A DNA stretch of 64,000 nt from Gamsiella multidivaricata (taxonomy: Eukaryota; Mortierellomycota; Mortierellomycetes; Mortierellales; Mortierellaceae). Below the pieces are notes generated by a model, which saw only the letters and a program-made list of their open reading frames with translations, was not told the origin of the DNA and ran no database searches. This document shows positions 50,517 to 61,078 of this stretch, piece after piece; the stretch's first letter is position 1; each line of letters starts with the position of its first letter. The stretch spans positions 298,198 through 362,197 of the forward strand of contig NW_026251745.1 of the NCBI RefSeq assembly GCF_025024155.1, read 5' to 3'. A program made the position numbers and the translations under genes.

Positions 50517-51021
50517 ACGAACTAGTCTTTCTATCGCTTTCAAATAAAATTCGTTGCTATCGCACAGTCTTGGCTTATTTTTTTATTAACATGAGCACGA
50601 GACGCATGGTCCGCAAGGCCTTGAAGCTCCGCACAGTCTTAGCTGTAACGCACTGGGATCAATCTGTGATTGAGGTCAGTATCAGCAACTACATGTGTGG
50701 CAAAAGGTCTGCTCCTTTCTCCTTGATTCCCACCTTTACACCAAGCCTCTATGCCCGATAACTTTATATTCTCACAACTCTGCGATGAGCATTGAGGGCT
50801 TGCGGCCTTTTCTGAAAAGGAAAGGATATGAGACTACGATGCACTATAGACACTCCAACCTCTCTAATCCTTTCCACAACGGCCCGACGCGTTGAGTAAA
50901 TATCCCTGGTACATTTTCCCTTGCTACCCAGAACGCCTACACATCCCACACTATAGAGGTTACACACACCATCCATGTCGCTAATTCATTCTGACCATTC
51001 CATGTTATTAATTTTCCCCAG
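50517..51021. other. Region between DUS1 and the recombinase remnant
   Basis: DUS1 3' end with AATAAA at 50543-50548. A weakly protein-like plus-strand frame at 50590-50700 may be an upstream piece of the recombinase remnant, but I cannot join it in phase. Confidence 0.45.
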
Positions 51022-51761
51022 GAAGAGAACGAGCCCGTTCCTAACTTCTCTGACGCGGATGGTTGGCACTCTATCCGAGTCCCCAGGTTGGTCGAGACTC
51101 TGCAGGGGATTCAGAGTAGCCGAACAAAGGCCCATTACAAACCAAGCCCAAAACGATATCGCTGTGCAGGTCATGCACGCCAGCCCAGTGTACTCTCTCA
51201 AAATCACCCATGCTGGACGTCATGCTGGGACGTTAGAGGCATACCACGTCGGCTTGAACCATGACCACATCCACCGCCTCGGCCGCTGGAGTATGGGCCA
51301 GATGGGGTCTTATTATGCTCCCAAGTTGCCTACGATCGGAGCGTTCTGCATGGCTCGTTTCAGGAAAGACGAACTTTATTGAGCGCGATCTAGTGACGCC
51401 GCCATTACAGCTCCAGCGCCTTATTTTCCCATGGATCGAGGATACCTTTGTGAATGACGAGGGTCTATCGTGGAAGACGCCGTCCTGGATCGAAGAGTGC
51501 GACAAAGAGATTTTGGGAGCAGACCCAGATGTTAGTACAGAGAGCGACACCCATTTTGTTCCTGCCGAGCAAACGATCTCGAACAAGAGCGTGTCAACCA
51601 AATCTGACAATAGCGCGCTGGTCGACCGTGTTGGGTTCCTTAAGGTACTTGTTCGCTTGCAGCGTGTTATCCTTCAGGATGCTGGTTTGTATTTGAAGCC
51701 GAACGCGAATGGTCAAACTACAAACAAACAAACAAACGAACAAAGAGAGGAGGACAATTGA
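51022..51761 (+). pseudogene. Broken tyrosine recombinase, Crypton-like
   Basis: The middle section encodes the C-terminal core of a tyrosine recombinase. It has HxxR (His codon 51209, Arg codon 51218, within THAGRHAG), a conserved LGRW about 24 residues later and a paired Tyr (51311-51316, MGSYYAP) at the nucleophile position. This order matches Crypton elements of fungi. The coding lies in three frames: 51022 to about 51110 (ENEPVPNFSDADGW), about 51130-51382 (core) and about 51383-51761 (RLIFPWIEDTF and following). The core stops at a TGA at 51380 after a T-rich stretch, while the next frame continues with no gap. Two shifts mean the copy is not functional unless the assembly is wrong. No terminal repeats are visible, as usual for Cryptons. 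Confidence 0.65.
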
Positions 51762-52418
51762 GAGACGCACAGATTAGGAGGGAGGAGGCAACGAGGGAAG
51801 AAAGAAAAGGGCTGTCGTGGGGACACGCGCGTCAGGGCATACAGCAACAACACACTCAAACCAGACACAATGCCAAAAAGCGGAAAAGGCAAGGAAAGAG
51901 CATGGCGAGACGGTGGATTCCCTGCGCAGAAGCAATTCACTTGGCACAAACTAAGGTTTGACTGTAATTTCGTAAGGTCGCGCACCAAGGGTCCGGCATA
52001 ACAAACAATGACAGGGTCTGAGCATCAAAGTGGCTGTGCTGCAGTGTTCCGCTTATGGCCCAGCGCCTAGACTTCAGGGACAACTGGGCATTAAAAAACG
52101 CCTTCCCGCCGTGGAGAAGGCGGGGAAGGAACGCGTCTTGGCTTCATAAGCGACAATGGCTCATTCTGCACAGATACATAAGTCTCGCCTGCCTCTGGAG
52201 CTCGTATATCTCTCTTCTTGTCTATACTCTACTCTCTTTGCTTCCGGACATTCTCCTCGCATCTTTTCCTCTTTCTCTTCTCTCCTCCCCTCATATGCCT
52301 AGCATCGTTCAACTCTAAACTTTTTTTTTTTTTTTTATCACACTCGTAGCTCGTCCTTTTTACATTCCATACTTCGGCATCAACTCTGGGACACAAAAGG
52401 TATCAATCACAGCACACA
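51762..52418. other. Intergenic region after the recombinase remnant
   Basis: A short frame near 51871 (MPKSGKGKERAWRDGGF) is uncertain and lacks family features. A T-tract lies at 52320-52337. The CT-rich stretch at 52230-52300 is probably the promoter of the secreted-protein gene. Confidence 0.45.
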
Positions 52419-52824
52419 ATGGCATTCCGATCCCGTACATCTCCCTACTTCTTGCTCCTCACCCTCCTCATCCTCCTCGCCCTCTTCACCCTCTTGGACA
52501 CTCACTCGCACGTCGAAGCCCTCCCGACCCGAAAGCGCGCCGCTCCGCAGGACATCGCCTCTGCTCCTGCCCCGACATCGTCGTCGTCGTCGACAAATCT
52601 CCACAACGGAACCGCCACCGCCCCACGAAAGAGCCCACGAAATCAGTGTCAAGAAGAAAAAAGAACGCGGTGGTGAGGAGGAGCCCGTTCTTGATCCAGA
52701 ACCTCGAAGGGGCGGGCATGATGCGACACATTCGGATTTGGTGCGAGCATTGGGAGTCGTGTCTCAATCTGTCGTGGTGGAGAGACGGAAGAGAAGGCAC
52801 GAGGCCAAGGCGAGGAAGGCCTAG
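52419..52824 (+). CDS. Small secreted protein, probably frameshifted
   Basis: Starts at ATG 52419 with a clear signal peptide: basic MAFRSR, a long Leu-rich core and a likely cut after HVEA. The frame then runs through an Ala/Pro/Ser-rich spacer and stops at 52676 (85 residues). From about 52620 the +1 frame looks far more like protein (a KKKKERGGEEEP stretch, DATHSDLVRALG, then a basic tail) and is open to a TAG at 52822-52824. I see no plausible intron to switch frames. Either a one-base change broke the gene, or the assembly has an error. No family is recognised; the tail is basic rather than Cys-rich, so it does not look like a typical effector. Confidence 0.45.
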
Positions 52825-53470
52825 GAAGCAGAAACGATGTACGCGGAGGCGGAGTACGTATATAAAATGCGTAATGCGTACTGTAGATCTTGAGCGCAAA
52901 AGATTGTCTTGTATATGTGTATATATGTATATAAATGGATTGCATAGCCAGGTTTTCGTGCTGTTGCTAAAAGAAAGGATGCCCAACGACCCTCCTCTCC
53001 TCACTTTGTCCAAAAGGCAAAGTAATGTATATATATTTTTACATATGGGCTTTTTCATATCTTCAAACGTCTTCCATGTCCTGGACTGGATTATATTGTG
53101 ACACACAACACTTGTGGGACATCCACTCGCGATTCCGGAATAAATATGAAGTAAATTAGTTCAGAGTGCATGTCCCATTCTTAATTAATGGAGAGTGAGA
53201 AAGCCAGAGAAGGGGTCTGTTCTTTCGGACAGATCTATAGAACAATGGGCTTAATCACAGTAGATCGTCATAGCAAGCCTACTATACTGCTTACAATACC
53301 CCGTTCAATAAAAGTCGACTGCACTGGATTTATCTCTTCCAGTATTTGAAATTAACATTAGCAAGCGCCTCATGAAGCCTTTCCGCTCCACAAGACGACC
53401 CTATATAGTATGATTCAGGACCCGAGGGTCTATTCGTATTCAACTAATTAACTAAAAGTCGGAAAAGGCG
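52825..53470. other. Intergenic region, no supported gene
   Basis: AT-rich, with TATATG repeats at about 52912-52935. Nothing recognisable before the rRNA fragment. Confidence 0.55.
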
Positions 53471-53762
53471 GTAATTGTCGCGTCTAGCACGGATTCTGAT
53501 TTGGAGACGTTCAGCCATAATCCAACGGATGACAGCTCCGGGTCATTGCCTGCTCAGGCAGGCCCAAATATTAATTATCCGAATGAACGGTTCCTCTCGT
53601 ACTAAGTTCAATTACCTAACCTGTCTCACGGCGGTCTAAATACAGCTTAGATTTCCTATTAGTGGGTGAACAATCCAACACTTACTGAATTCTACCTCAG
53701 TATGATAGGAAGAGCCGACATCGAAGGGTCAAGAAGCAACGTCGCTATGAACGCTTGGCTGC
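53471..53762 (-). pseudogene. Degenerate 28S rRNA fragment (3' part)
   Basis: Read on the minus strand this matches the 3' end of eukaryotic 28S rRNA: CCAAGCGTTCATAGCGACG, GATGTCGGCTCTTCCTATCA, GTTCACCCACTAATAGG, the sarcin-ricin loop AGTACGAGAGGAACC, and GGATTATGGCTGAACG. The fragment breaks off sharply at 53762, where the usual sequence would continue. Between GACAGGTTAG and the loop about 40 bases normally present are missing, and there are scattered G-to-A type changes. So it is a truncated, decayed copy and not part of an rDNA unit. The flanks do not look like ITS, 5.8S or IGS. Confidence 0.85.
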
Positions 53763-55444
53763 TCTGGCCTGTGTTCCTTCGGTGCTCAGAATTATTTCTT
53801 GCATAGACCTCTGCAAGTGTGCTATATTGTAACAGTAGTGGAGCTCCAGCTCTATTTAGCGCGTACAGGCAACTCGTGGAGATACAACTTCTTGCACCGG
53901 TCTTATCTGCTATAACCGCTGCTGCATTATATATTTTGTAACATGGCCCTCTAAGTGTGCGACATATGCACATATGCCTCTACAGACATGCGACTTACTA
54001 CACAGACTGGTTGATGGATCCTCAATATCTGCTTAAAGCCCGACGTTCGGTTCAATATATCCTCTTTATCATAAATATATAGTAAACGTCGTCCCTCTGA
54101 GCAGCGGTTGTTGAGCTCTGATACTGATGTCGCCCCAGACTAGCCATGTTCAACCAGTTGGTGTTGCTCAGTAAATGCTGGAAGGACTGGTGCCATTCTT
54201 GGCAGGCGGGGATTTAATGAAGACCTTGCTTGATCAGGAAGAGGCCGATGCGTTCTCTGGTCTCTGGGAGGTCGAGTGGGCGGAGGGGCACCTTGGGATG
54301 GATCTGGGCAGAACAAGGCGTCAAAGAGGGCGTGGAAAGGAGGGTGAAGGTGGGGGAGAGACGTATGTAGAGGGAGCGCGCTTTATACACGGATGAATCG
54401 AAGGCTGAACACGTTAAGATGAAGTTTGCCCTCCATAGGCGCCGCGCAACAGTATCCTTAGGCTTCCTACCGCCCTAAAAGCACTGTCTTGTCCTTATTC
54501 TTGCCTCCTCTGTTACATGCTTCTCAGCGGGAGCCTACTTTAGGTTCTGCTTTCCTTATGTATCTTCTTCCATGATTGTCTTTTTCATGACTTCCGCTAC
54601 TTGTTCTAAGGCATTCAAACGACTGGCTCCCTCTTTCAAGGCAGTCGCCCTCAAGGTATAAATACCAACCATTCAAGAAGCTCTCTCGTCAAAAAGTAAA
54701 TATCACTTTATTCCCAGGGTACGGTGGCTGTATCCGAAGCTTGGAGGTGCTGCTCATGATGTCGATGCCTTTAACGAATTGGGTTGGAAGGACAGGGATA
54801 TCAAGATTGAACAATAGACAGCTGCAGTAGAAGCTCTGCGGCGACCTGCTACTCAGTACCACCAGCCTTTTGGTACGATGGTGCGGATAGCTTCGAAGGC
54901 TATGTTCTTTGAGCATTATAACATTTCGACGGCTTGTGGATAGAGTCCTGGGGTTTGTCGTTCTGCTTTAATAGTGCACCCATGAGCATCCTTGCTTTAT
55001 TGCTCGACCTGCTATCATCGATGTCGATGAATGCTGATAGACTCCTCACAGTCCAAATGGTCTTCCGCAGCTGGTTATGGCCCATCAAGAGACATGCATG
55101 ACTTGTGTACGTAGTTCTTGTCGATCGAAGGCTTTCTTCTCCCTTCTCCACCAGCGCTTTCTTTTCCTTTTCTCCTGGTCAAACCGTCCGCGCACTCTGC
55201 TATTCTTTATCAGGATGTAAGTTCCTTGTCCATTTAACTCGCTCGAGACCAGCAAGCCATAAGTGATACCACCCAATAACTAATCTCTGCATTGCCGACC
55301 AAGGATCGGAGCAGCTCACGACGTTGGGGCGAACAAGACTCGTGAGACTGCGCTTTCACGGCTGACTCTGCAGGGTAAGAAGAGTCCAGTGTCTGGTGTA
55401 GTACCGGGGCCTGCAGAAAAAGACGTTTAATATCTGACAGAACT
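53763..55444. other. 1.7 kb region with scraps of coding-like DNA, no intact gene
   Basis: Both strands carry short protein-like stretches: plus 54720-54815 (GGAAHDVDAFNELGWKDRD then TAG) and minus 54960-55270. None has a start, clear splice joins and a recognisable family. A pyrimidine-rich tract at 55130-55205 followed by GTAAGT at 55218 looks like the promoter and leader of the gene to the right. Decayed transposon material is likely. Confidence 0.4.
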
Positions 55445-56158
55445 ATGCACTGGATTAGGGATGAGGGCATCCATCAGCAGGAAGACGTTGCTTCTGTCGT
55501 CCGTGATCAGCAAGACGCCCTAGTCTCATCGGACGAACTTCCTTCCTTTTCAGAGAGTGCGAGATCAAGACTTGATGTCCCATCCTCAGACGATGGTCTG
55601 GAGGATCCTGACCTGTAGGTCGTCCTTCATATCCAGCTCTAAATGACGAGCAATACTTGACTGAGCCCATGTTCATCACATACTAGCACACATAAACCCG
55701 CCCTTGAGGTGGCGAATGAACCTCGACTGGCGCAAGCACCTCAGACGTGAGTGTATACCAGAGCTTGTTCGCCCGTTTATTTCTTTATTTGTCATTACGG
55801 TTGCTGGGAACTCATTGAACGGCATATAGCCGTCGCTTTTTGCTGCAGGAATGAAATAGTCCAGCCTACTTATAAGCGCGATCCAACGAGTGTGGACGAG
55901 CAAGGCGCCGAGCAGACTGCCTCAGACCAGACGCAAGGGCGAGTGACAAACCGGGTTACTCGCAGGGACTTGGCTTCTCATGCTCGCAAAATCAGGTGCC
56001 CCAACCGCGTCTTCGTTCATTTGATCCGAACTAGAGCAGCCCCTATCTCATACACCGCAGCGGCTCCCTACTTTTCAATGCGGATCCAAATCACACCACG
56101 CCTGCTTACAAAATCCTCCTGCAGGCCGAGACGAGCACCTGTGAAGCTCTTCACGTGA
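55445..56158 (+). CDS. Unknown three-exon gene, 5' end uncertain
   Basis: Exons 55445-55614, 55687-55746 and 55849-56158 join in phase to 179 residues, starting MHWIRDEGIHQQED. Donors are GTAGGT and GTGAGT, acceptors TACTAG and CTGCAG. The acidic first part (SSDDGLEDPD) is followed by a Gln/Thr-rich stretch and a basic end (TNRVTRRDLASHARKIR). The frame also remains open if a further 3' intron (donor near 55996, acceptor near 56123) is spliced. The first ATG sits right after an ATCTGACAG acceptor-like sequence, so more exons may lie upstream; I could not join them in phase. No family is recognised. Confidence 0.4.
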
Positions 56159-56487
56159 CGTTATCTGACGTAGTTTTAGCTAGGAATCTATGATAATGAA
56201 GCGTTCACTCATCATCAAGAGGCGTGTAGCATTCATCAACTTGTCGCCGCAACGCTGTTCCTCATTAGCATAATCCTTCCATCATACTCGGTACGTGCAC
56301 GGTATTGCATCTACAGCAGGAGGTTGTTCGCGTCGCAGGGGCAGATAAGAAATGCTACCGCTGAACTGATCCTGTGCGAAGGGATGCGATTTGTTCGCAA
56401 GGATCATCCGCTGATAATAGAGGAAATGGGCATGTTCTTTTCTTTATTGATGTTTTCCTCTGAAAATATCCTCTAATAGAGTCTTGC
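56159..56487. promoter_or_regulatory. Upstream region of the Myb-like gene
   Basis: About 330 bases without coding features, likely the Myb-like gene's promoter and leader. Confidence 0.5.
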
Positions 56488-59400
56488 ATGGAGATATCTC
56501 CAGGGACCACAATTAAATCGAAAACCAGCACATCAACAACAGCAAATTCAAAGGCTGCGAACGCCGCCAATCATCAAAATATGGCTGCCACATCCTCTAT
56601 AACAGTGCCGGTCAGCAACAGCAAAGAGCCTCAGGAGCTGCAGGAAACAGTAGGGTCAATAAAGACAACAGAGTCCAGCAGCATTCCGGAGGAGGAAGAT
56701 GACGATAACGATTTAAGGGGATATCACTATCCATCTGTAGTATTTCGCCCGCAACTCGACGATATCATCTTGGACCAAGACCTCCTCGACTTTTACGAGC
56801 AGCTCAAGTTCCTCGTCTCGCTTTCTCCGCTCAAGACTGCACAAGTTCTTTACGCCATTTCGTCTGCAACCGAACATCTGTCGCTGGAATTGGAGGTGCG
56901 CAGGTCCGTACTCGACATGAACAGGAAGGCATTCTCATTCTATCAGGACAATACCTGGTTCACAGTCGACCTGGAGCCATCGTTGGATGCCACGGACGAT
57001 GACGAGGCGTATGACTCCTCAGACGCAAAGATAAAGATTTTACCCGCTCGCCACTCCTTATTTCCAGCATTCCAAAGGCAAAAGCCGGGCCATCAAGTAC
57101 ATTCAGCGTACCCACCATTCCCTTATTACTATGGCCACCCATACGCACCTTCATACATACCAGCGCATTGCCCTCAGCCATCAAACAACCAAATGGACCT
57201 TGCTGATTCAAGGTCAGCTCCACCCTTATCAGACGACATTGCGGATCAGGATCCACGGCATCGCACCAAGGACTGGGATCGTCAGAGCCGGAGTAATCAT
57301 CATAGTTCAAAGTCCAGCAAGCGGAGGCATTCCCGAGAGCTGGATTCATCCGTTAATCTATCAAGGCCCTCTACCATGACAGAGGAAGCACGGTCATCAA
57401 AGAGATCTAGACAGGATCCAAATCTTTCTTCGCTCTCGACCATGGCCATGGATGGCACAGGGCGGTCGCCTATAGATCCATCCTCGCCACGCCCCCCATC
57501 AAACAGTAGCAACATCATGGATATAGACAAGCCAAGGCATAGAGATAAAGACAGAGATCATGATCAACCACAGGGGATGTCTCGTGCGGAGCGTCGCCTC
57601 GCCAAGAAGAAGCTGAAACAGGCTAAAAAGCTGCGTCTTCAACAACGTGCCGAAGAACTTGCATCGGCATCAGGCCAAACGTCTAAGGATGCGGGGACCA
57701 GCAACACGACCCTCAATCCAGGAAGAGGACGCCCCTTCAAGATCACACTGGTTCAGTCGGGCAAATCACTTCCGACCGCATTGGGACAGACTTCTTCTGA
57801 GGATGGTGCGGGACTCGATCGGCCAAAACCGCTGCATGGGTGGCTTCCTCCGGCAGGAGATCAGGGCGACAATGACCCTGATGCGGAGACAACAACGTCG
57901 GATTTGGCTGGTCATCGCATCATTCGACCATCTGATGGAAAGACTTCAGGAACAGGAGGCGATGTCGCGTCAAAAAGCTTCAACCAAAAGCCTGGAGTCC
58001 TCAGCATTCAGTTGGTGGGTCAACCTGGTGCCTCCAGAAAGTCGAGGGGTTCGCTTCAGTCAGCCTCATTATCGTCCGCAGGGTCGAACGGTCCTCAGAG
58101 TCCGCAGGGGAGCGCTGGTGCTGGCGCGAGCGCAATTTCAGGTGCAGGTGCAGGATCGGCAATGGGGGTGACCACTGGTGGACCTTTATACACGGACAAG
58201 TCGGAGGACAAACTCAAGAAGGGAACTTGGACAACATTAGAGGAAGAAATTCTTTTGGAGGCCGTTCGTGATCTCTCGAGCGAGAATTGGCATGCAGTGG
58301 CGATGAAGGTCCCTGGAAGAAATGCCAAGCAATGTATGCAGAAGTGGCAAACCGACCTGGATCCACAAATCAATCGCCTGCCATGGACACCGGAGGAAGA
58401 TGAGAAACTAGTGGAGGCATACCATACGTTTGGTAATTCATGGCAGCAGATCGCAAAAACAGTCGAGACACGAACATGGTACCAGTGCTATAACCGCGTT
58501 AGGGCAAAGAGTGTCAAGACGAAGATCATGATGACGGCAGGATCCCACCCCGCTAGTCTTGCGAATACGGGAGCACGCTCATCATCTAACGGCGCAGAAG
58601 GACCTGGGCTCCAGAGAACAGTATCAACTCACAAAAATGCGGAAGTGATCAGGATTTCCAAGGAGGCACCACAGGGGGGACGCGGCCGAGCAGAAGGGCG
58701 GACATTGGACCAGCGCCCGCAGATAATTCAGACGCAATCCCCTACACCAGGAACAAGCGGAGATAAACCCATGAGTAGCCCTGGGGCCAGGTATCCGCAG
58801 CTGGCACCTGTCGCTGGACGTCCGCAGGACAGGTCCTCCGCTAGCCACTCGCAAAAAACAAGTCCTACTCAGCAGGCGGAGCAGGTATCGCCATCAGAGC
58901 CGCAGACACAGCAAGAGACACAATCGGAGTCTCCACTCTCACAGCAACAACCGATATCTCAACCTCAGGCACAGGATCAAGCACAGCTGCAGACGCGCGC
59001 ACAACCACAGGCCCAACCGCAAGTCCAACCGCAAGCCCAATCGCAGGCCCAACCGCAAGCCCAACCGCAAGCTCAACCGCAGGCCCAACCGCAGGCCCAA
59101 CCGCAGGCACAACCACAAGTACAGCCTCAGACACAACCATCAGTCCAAACATATTCTTCACATCCACAGTATCAGCAACAACAGCAGCAACACCAACAGC
59201 AGAATCAGCACCAATCTCAGAAACAGCAACAGCAGCCTCAGCGACTACACGAACAGCAGCAGCCTTTGCATCACTCTGCCAAGGGCCCTAATGAAGCTCC
59301 AGGTTACTGGCCTAAACAGGTACATTGAATAACTTGGGCAAGACTATACCCTGCAATTTGATTCAACCAGATAACTTATACTTTGTTCTCCTTTTCATAG

Positions 59401-60912
59401 GCTGTTCCTGCGAGTCCTCACAGTGCATCACCTCTTAAGGAGTATCGGACTTCACCAAATGGACAGGATCAGCATTCGCAGCCGCAGCAGCAGCGTCTTC
59501 CTAGCCATGTAATGGCGCCTAGTCAGCCCCCGTCGCAGTCTTCGTCACAGGCTGCTCAACAGCATTACCAGCACCAACACATGCATCACCAACAGCAGCA
59601 AAGCATACGTGCTCCATATCAACAGAACATGCACCCATCCGATTATTCAACTCTGTCCCCCGGAAGAAAGAGTGCTCCACTCCGACCAGTTGAGCAGAGC
59701 AGCGGCGGCAACAGCAGCGGTAGTGGCGGCAGTAGCGGGGGCAACAACAACAGTAGCGGTAATACCACCAGTAGCAGCAGCCCTAATCCCAACAAGGGTG
59801 GTGCGGGTCTGGGCATCCATGATTCCAGCGGCGGAGTCGGCAGTCAGATCTATTCGCCGCAACAAAGCCAGCACTCAGGTCTGCAGCAGCCGATGCACTC
59901 TTCGATGCAGCACCCACAGCATACGGCGCATTCACAATACTCGCAATATCCTCAGCAGCAACAGCAGCAGCAGCAGCAACATAGTCAACATCAACATGTT
60001 CAACAGCAACCCATACAGCAACAGCAACAGCAGCAACAACAGCACTTTCGACAGCAATCATCAAATCCCCAGACTATGCCGTCTCATCGCCAAGGGACTT
60101 CATTATCGGTGTCGACTACCCCCATGGCCCAGACACCTGCACTGGCACCAAAACCTGCCCCGGCGGCATCTGTTGCATCGTCCTCCACAGGCATGCAACA
60201 TCATTCGCAGCAACAGCAGCAACAGCAAGCGCCCATGCACCCTCAGCAACAAGGATACCGACCTGTTGCCTTGGGTCAGCACTCTCATAGCTATTCGCAA
60301 GGATCATTGTCGCATATGCAGCTTCAGCAACAGCCATCGCAGCCGCAGCAAACAATGCCTAGTCAGCAGCCTCAGCCGCAATACAATGCCTCCAGCGTCT
60401 ACCCTGGTCACCAGCGGGTACCCAGCTACAACGGTTCTCCTGTCTCGTCATCACCGCACACACAGCTGAACCAAGCCCAAATTCAGTCTCCTCCGCATCC
60501 TCAACAACAACAGCAACAGCAGCAACAGGGTTTCCACCACCAGCCATCTCACCAACAACAGCAGCAGGCATTTGCTGCCACATCAACCTCGGGCCCTCTG
60601 AAGATGACATCTGTCCCTGGACCATTATCGGGCACAAGCGGCGGTGGAATTCCCGTACCGAACATCGCGACATTCTCATCCCCGCCTCTGGCGCCTCCAC
60701 TACTATCACCAACGATCGCATCTTCGCCCACAGGGTTCATCTCGACGTCTGCGTTGCTCATGATGGCCAGGAATGCTCAGCAATCGTCGGCTTCGAGCGC
60801 GGCTCCAAGTTCTGCATTGCCGTCACCGTCGACTGGGATACCACAGCAGCAGCTTCCTTCAAGCATATCGCAAGCGCCAGGCAGTTCATCACTCACCAAC
60901 CCCAATCCTTGA
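56488..60912 (+). CDS. Myb/SANT-repeat transcription regulator with Q-rich tail
   Basis: Two exons, 56488-59319 and 59401-60912, join in phase to 1447 residues. The N-terminal ~180 residues have an ordered segment (VVFRPQLDDIILDQDLLDFY, LSPLKTAQVLYAI). A basic linker with RRLAKKKLKQAKKLRLQQR (about 368-386) may be a nuclear signal. Two SANT/Myb repeats lie at about 579-675: GTWTTLEEEILLEAVRDLS..., then PWTPEEDEKLVEAYHTFGNS, each with the expected tryptophans, so DNA binding is likely. The rest is Q/P/S-rich, including a tandem QAQP array and polyQ blocks, as in transcriptional activators. The start is the first ATG of the open frame. No closer family name is claimed. Confidence 0.85.
59009..59131 (+). 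repeat. 12-base tandem array coding QAQP
   Basis: About ten copies of a 12-base unit close to CAACCGCAGGCC inside the Myb-like gene, giving repeated Gln-Pro-Gln-Ala residues. Copies differ mainly at third positions. Confidence 0.85.
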
Positions 60913-60987
60913 ACTTGCATGGCTGACAGATGATAATAATGAAATATATAAACCGGAACCAAAGACAGAAGCGTTTTTGCATGATAA

Positions 60988-61014
60988 TTTATTATTATTA
61001 TTATTATTATTATT
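60988..61014. repeat. (TTA)n microsatellite
   Basis: About nine TTA triplets between the convergent ends of the Myb-like and the Cys-knuckle genes. Confidence 0.9.
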
Positions 61015-61078
61015 TCGAGTGGAATGGTGGTAAGGTGTCTAATGCAAAGGTCTCGCTCTAAATATCGAGCTGCTCTTT

